NCBI RefSeq assembly: GCF_003063265.1
Contig: NZ_NERU01000001.1
Span: 496,001 to 560,000, forward strand
Direction: 5' to 3'
From: Limnohabitans sp. WS1
GTDB taxonomy: Bacteria; Pseudomonadota; Gammaproteobacteria; Burkholderiales; Burkholderiaceae_C
DNA length: 64,000 nucleotides
The notes under the pieces were generated by a model. It worked only from the letters and a program-made list of their open reading frames with translations. It had not been told where the DNA came from and made no database searches. A program made the position numbers and the translations under genes. This document shows, piece after piece, positions 62,144 to 64,000 of the stretch (positions within the stretch are counted from its first letter, which is position 1; the number at the start of each line of letters is the position of its first letter).

Positions 62144-64000
62144 TCAACGGGCCGCGTTGGCGTCTGCCACCGTGAGCGCCGTCATGTTCACAATGCGACG
62201 CACCGTGGTGCTGGGCGTCAAAATGTGCACGGGCTTGGCGGCACCCAGCAAAACCGGGCCGACGGCAATGTTGCCGCCCGCAGCGGTTTTGAGCAGGTTG
62301 TAGGCAATGTTGGCGGCGTCAATATTGGGCAAAACCAGCAAATTGGCATCACCCACCAAGGTGCTGTTGGGCATGATGACCTTGCGCGAGGCAGCGTCGA
62401 GGGCCACGTCACCGTGCATTTCGCCATCCACTTCCAGCCAGGGCGCGTTTTGACGCAGCAGGTCCAGCACCTCACGCATCTTGACGGCGCTGGGCTGGTT
62501 GGACGAGCCAAAGTTCGAGTGCGACAACAGGGCAGCCTTGGGCTGGATACCGAAACGGCGCATTTCTTCGGCGGCCATGATGGTGAACTCAGCCAATTGC
62601 GCGGCCGTGGGGTCGTAGTTCACATGGGTGTCGACCATGAAGACCTGGCGGCCCGGCAGCATCAAGCCGTTCATGCAGGCAAAGGTGTTGACGCCCGCCC
62701 GCTTGCCCACCACTTGGTCGATGTAGTTCAGGTGCATGGGGTTGGTGCCCCAGGTGCCGCAGATCATGCCGTCCACATCGCCTTTGTGCAGCAACATGGC
62801 GCCAATCAGGGACAAGCGGCGTCGCATCTCGATCTTGGCAATTTGCTCGGTGATGCCCTTGCGCTCGGTCATGCGGTGGTAGGTCTGCCAAAAATCACGG
62901 TAGCGGTGGTCCATCTCGACGTTGACCACGTCGTAGTCCAGCTCTTCTTTCAAGCGCAGGCCAAATTTTTCGATGCGCTCGGCGATCACAGCCGGGCGAC
63001 CGATCAAGGTGGGGCGTGCAATGCCCTCGTCCACCACGATTTGGGATGCACGCAGCACGCGTTCTTCTTCGCCTTCGCTGTAGGCGATGCGCTTTTTCAG
63101 GGCGCGTTTGGCGGCCGTGAAAATCGGCTTCATCATGGTGCCTGATGCATAGACAAAGCCTTGCAGGCGTTCGCGGTAGGCGTCCATGTCGGCGATCGGG
63201 CGCGAAGCCACGCCGCTCTCCGCTGCAGCCTGGGCCACGGCTGGGGCGATTTTCATCATCAGGCGCGGGTCAAAGGGCTTGGGAATCAGGTACTCGGGGC
63301 CAAAGGCCAGCGGCTCGCCCACATAGGCTGCAGCCACCACTTCGCTTTGCTCGGCCTGGGCCAGCTCGGCGATCGCGTGCACCGCGGCGATTTCCATCTC
63401 CAGCGTGATGGTGGTCGCGCCGCAATCCAAAGCACCCCGGAAGATGTAGGGGAAGCACAGGACGTTGTTGACCTGGTTGGGGTAATCGGTGCGGCCTGTG
63501 GCCATGATGGCGTCGTCGCGCACAGCTTTGACGTCTTCGGGGTTGATCTCGGGGTTGGGGTTGGCCAGCGCAAAAATCAGCGGCTTGGCGGCCATGGACT
63601 GGACCATGTCCTGCTTGAGCACACCGCCTGCCGACAGGCCCAGGAACACGTCTGCACCGGCAATCACTTCACGCAGGGTGCGGTGCTCGGTTTTTTGTAC
63701 GAACTGGATCTTGTCTTCGTCCATCAGCTCGGTGCGACCTTCGTACACCACGCCGGCCAGGTCGGTGACCCAGATGTTTTCACGCGGGATGCCCAGCTTG
63801 ACCAACAAGCCCAGGCAAGCCAAGGCCGCTGCGCCAGCACCCGAGGTGACCAGCTTGATCTGCTTGGGGTCTTTGCCCACGATCTTCAGGCCGTTCAAGA
63901 TGGCCGCGCCCACCACGATGGCGGTGCCATGCTGGTCGTCGTGAAAGACCGGAATCTTCATGCGCTCGCGCAACTTGCGCTCGATGTAGAAGCAATCGGG
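62144..64000 (-). CDS. maeB: NADP-dependent malic enzyme MaeB (N-terminus outside window)
   Basis: MaeB decarboxylates malate to pyruvate and NADPH. The frame continues past position 64000 (codons PDCFYIERKLRERM precede the visible malic domain), so the start is missing; 618 codons plus stop are present. HDDQHGTAIVVGAA and GAGAAALACLGLL belong to the malic/NAD-binding domain, and the C-terminal third is the phosphotransacetylase-like regulatory domain (YGD-like regions, HSNFGSSNQPSAVKMREV). This two-domain form is typical of MaeB. No frameshift seen. Confidence 0.94.
   Translation of the reverse strand, partial: PDCFYIERKLRERMKIPVFHDDQHGTAIVVGAAILNGLKIVGKDPKQIKLVTSGAGAAALACLGLLVKLGIPRENIWVTDLAGVVYEGRTELMDEDKIQFVQKTEHRTLREVIAGADVFLGLSAGGVLKQDMVQSMAAKPLIFALANPNPEINPEDVKAVRDDAIMATGRTDYPNQVNNVLCFPYIFRGALDCGATTITLEMEIAAVHAIAELAQAEQSEVVAAAYVGEPLAFGPEYLIPKPFDPRLMMKIAPAVAQAAAESGVASRPIADMDAYRERLQGFVYASGTMMKPIFTAAKRALKKRIAYSEGEEERVLRASQIVVDEGIARPTLIGRPAVIAERIEKFGLRLKEELDYDVVNVEMDHRYRDFWQTYHRMTERKGITEQIAKIEMRRRLSLIGAMLLHKGDVDGMICGTWGTNPMHLNYIDQVVGKRAGVNTFACMNGLMLPGRQVFMVDTHVNYDPTAAQLAEFTIMAAEEMRRFGIQPKAALLSHSNFGSSNQPSAVKMREVLDLLRQNAPWLEVDGEMHGDVALDAASRKVIMPNSTLVGDANLLVLPNIDAANIAYNLLKTAAGGNIAVGPVLLGAAKPVHILTPSTTVRRIVNMTALTVADANAAR

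Overview
The window reads as chromosome of a betaproteobacterium, order Burkholderiales, most likely family Comamonadaceae (freshwater genera such as Limnohabitans or Rhodoferax are plausible). The basis is GC-rich codon use, the metX-metW and lptD-surA-rsmA gene orders, a Bug-type tricarboxylate-binding protein, a DUF2783/FAD-monooxygenase pair and an SHP/diheme cytochrome cluster. Genus is inference. No phage, IS transposase, CRISPR array, rRNA or tRNA gene was seen.

Layout. 1-2.1 kb: 3' part of a type I restriction-modification operon (hsdM, partial hsdS). 2.3-5.8 kb: exported methionine sulfoxide reductases MsrB and MsrA, then an OsmC-YcaO fusion. 5.8-7.5 kb: hipBA toxin-antitoxin with two operator-like palindromes. 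7.5-14 kb: transporters, a sterol-desaturase-like enzyme and a three-gene operon with two photolyase/cryptochromes. 14-19.3 kb: Rrf2 regulator, DUF2237, sulfite exporter-like protein, quinone oxidoreductase, ABC exporter, RRM protein. 20-23.7 kb: rmlA, rmlC, galE, purT. 23.8-27 kb: MacAB-like export system.

27-29.3 kb is a repeat zone: REP-like hairpin arrays interrupted by an 846-bp group II intron whose reverse transcriptase ORF has been internally deleted. 29.3-35.7 kb holds a catabolic-looking cluster (FAD monooxygenase, GntR regulator, Bug protein, PEP-mutase/isocitrate-lyase family enzyme, SDR) and a lipocalin. 35.8-36.4 kb is a 128-bp-period tandem repeat. 36.4-44 kb: PH-like protein, cytochrome c, pyroglutamyl peptidase, aldehyde dehydrogenase, LysR/DODA pair, cytochrome b561 with two YceI proteins. 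44-48.5 kb: a PepSY/response regulator/histidine kinase operon divergent from an SHP-diheme cytochrome c-cytochrome b operon. 48.5-51.2 kb: formate/nitrite channel, then metX-metW preceded by a SAM-II-type riboswitch and a terminator. 51.3-60.8 kb: two MFS transporters, a REP array, rsmE-amgK, and lptD-surA-rsmA. 60.9-62 kb: a secreted RNase/barstar pair. 62.1-64 kb: partial malic enzyme maeB.

The most unusual items are the ORF-deleted group II intron sitting precisely inside a REP unit, the SAM-II-like element on metX, the 128-bp repeat array that supplies a neighbouring stop codon, a REP-like palindrome inside a coding gene, an SDR lacking its catalytic Tyr/Lys, and a photolyase-family protein ending in a possible sliding-clamp motif. 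All start choices, folds and family assignments come from reading the sequence; no searches were run.
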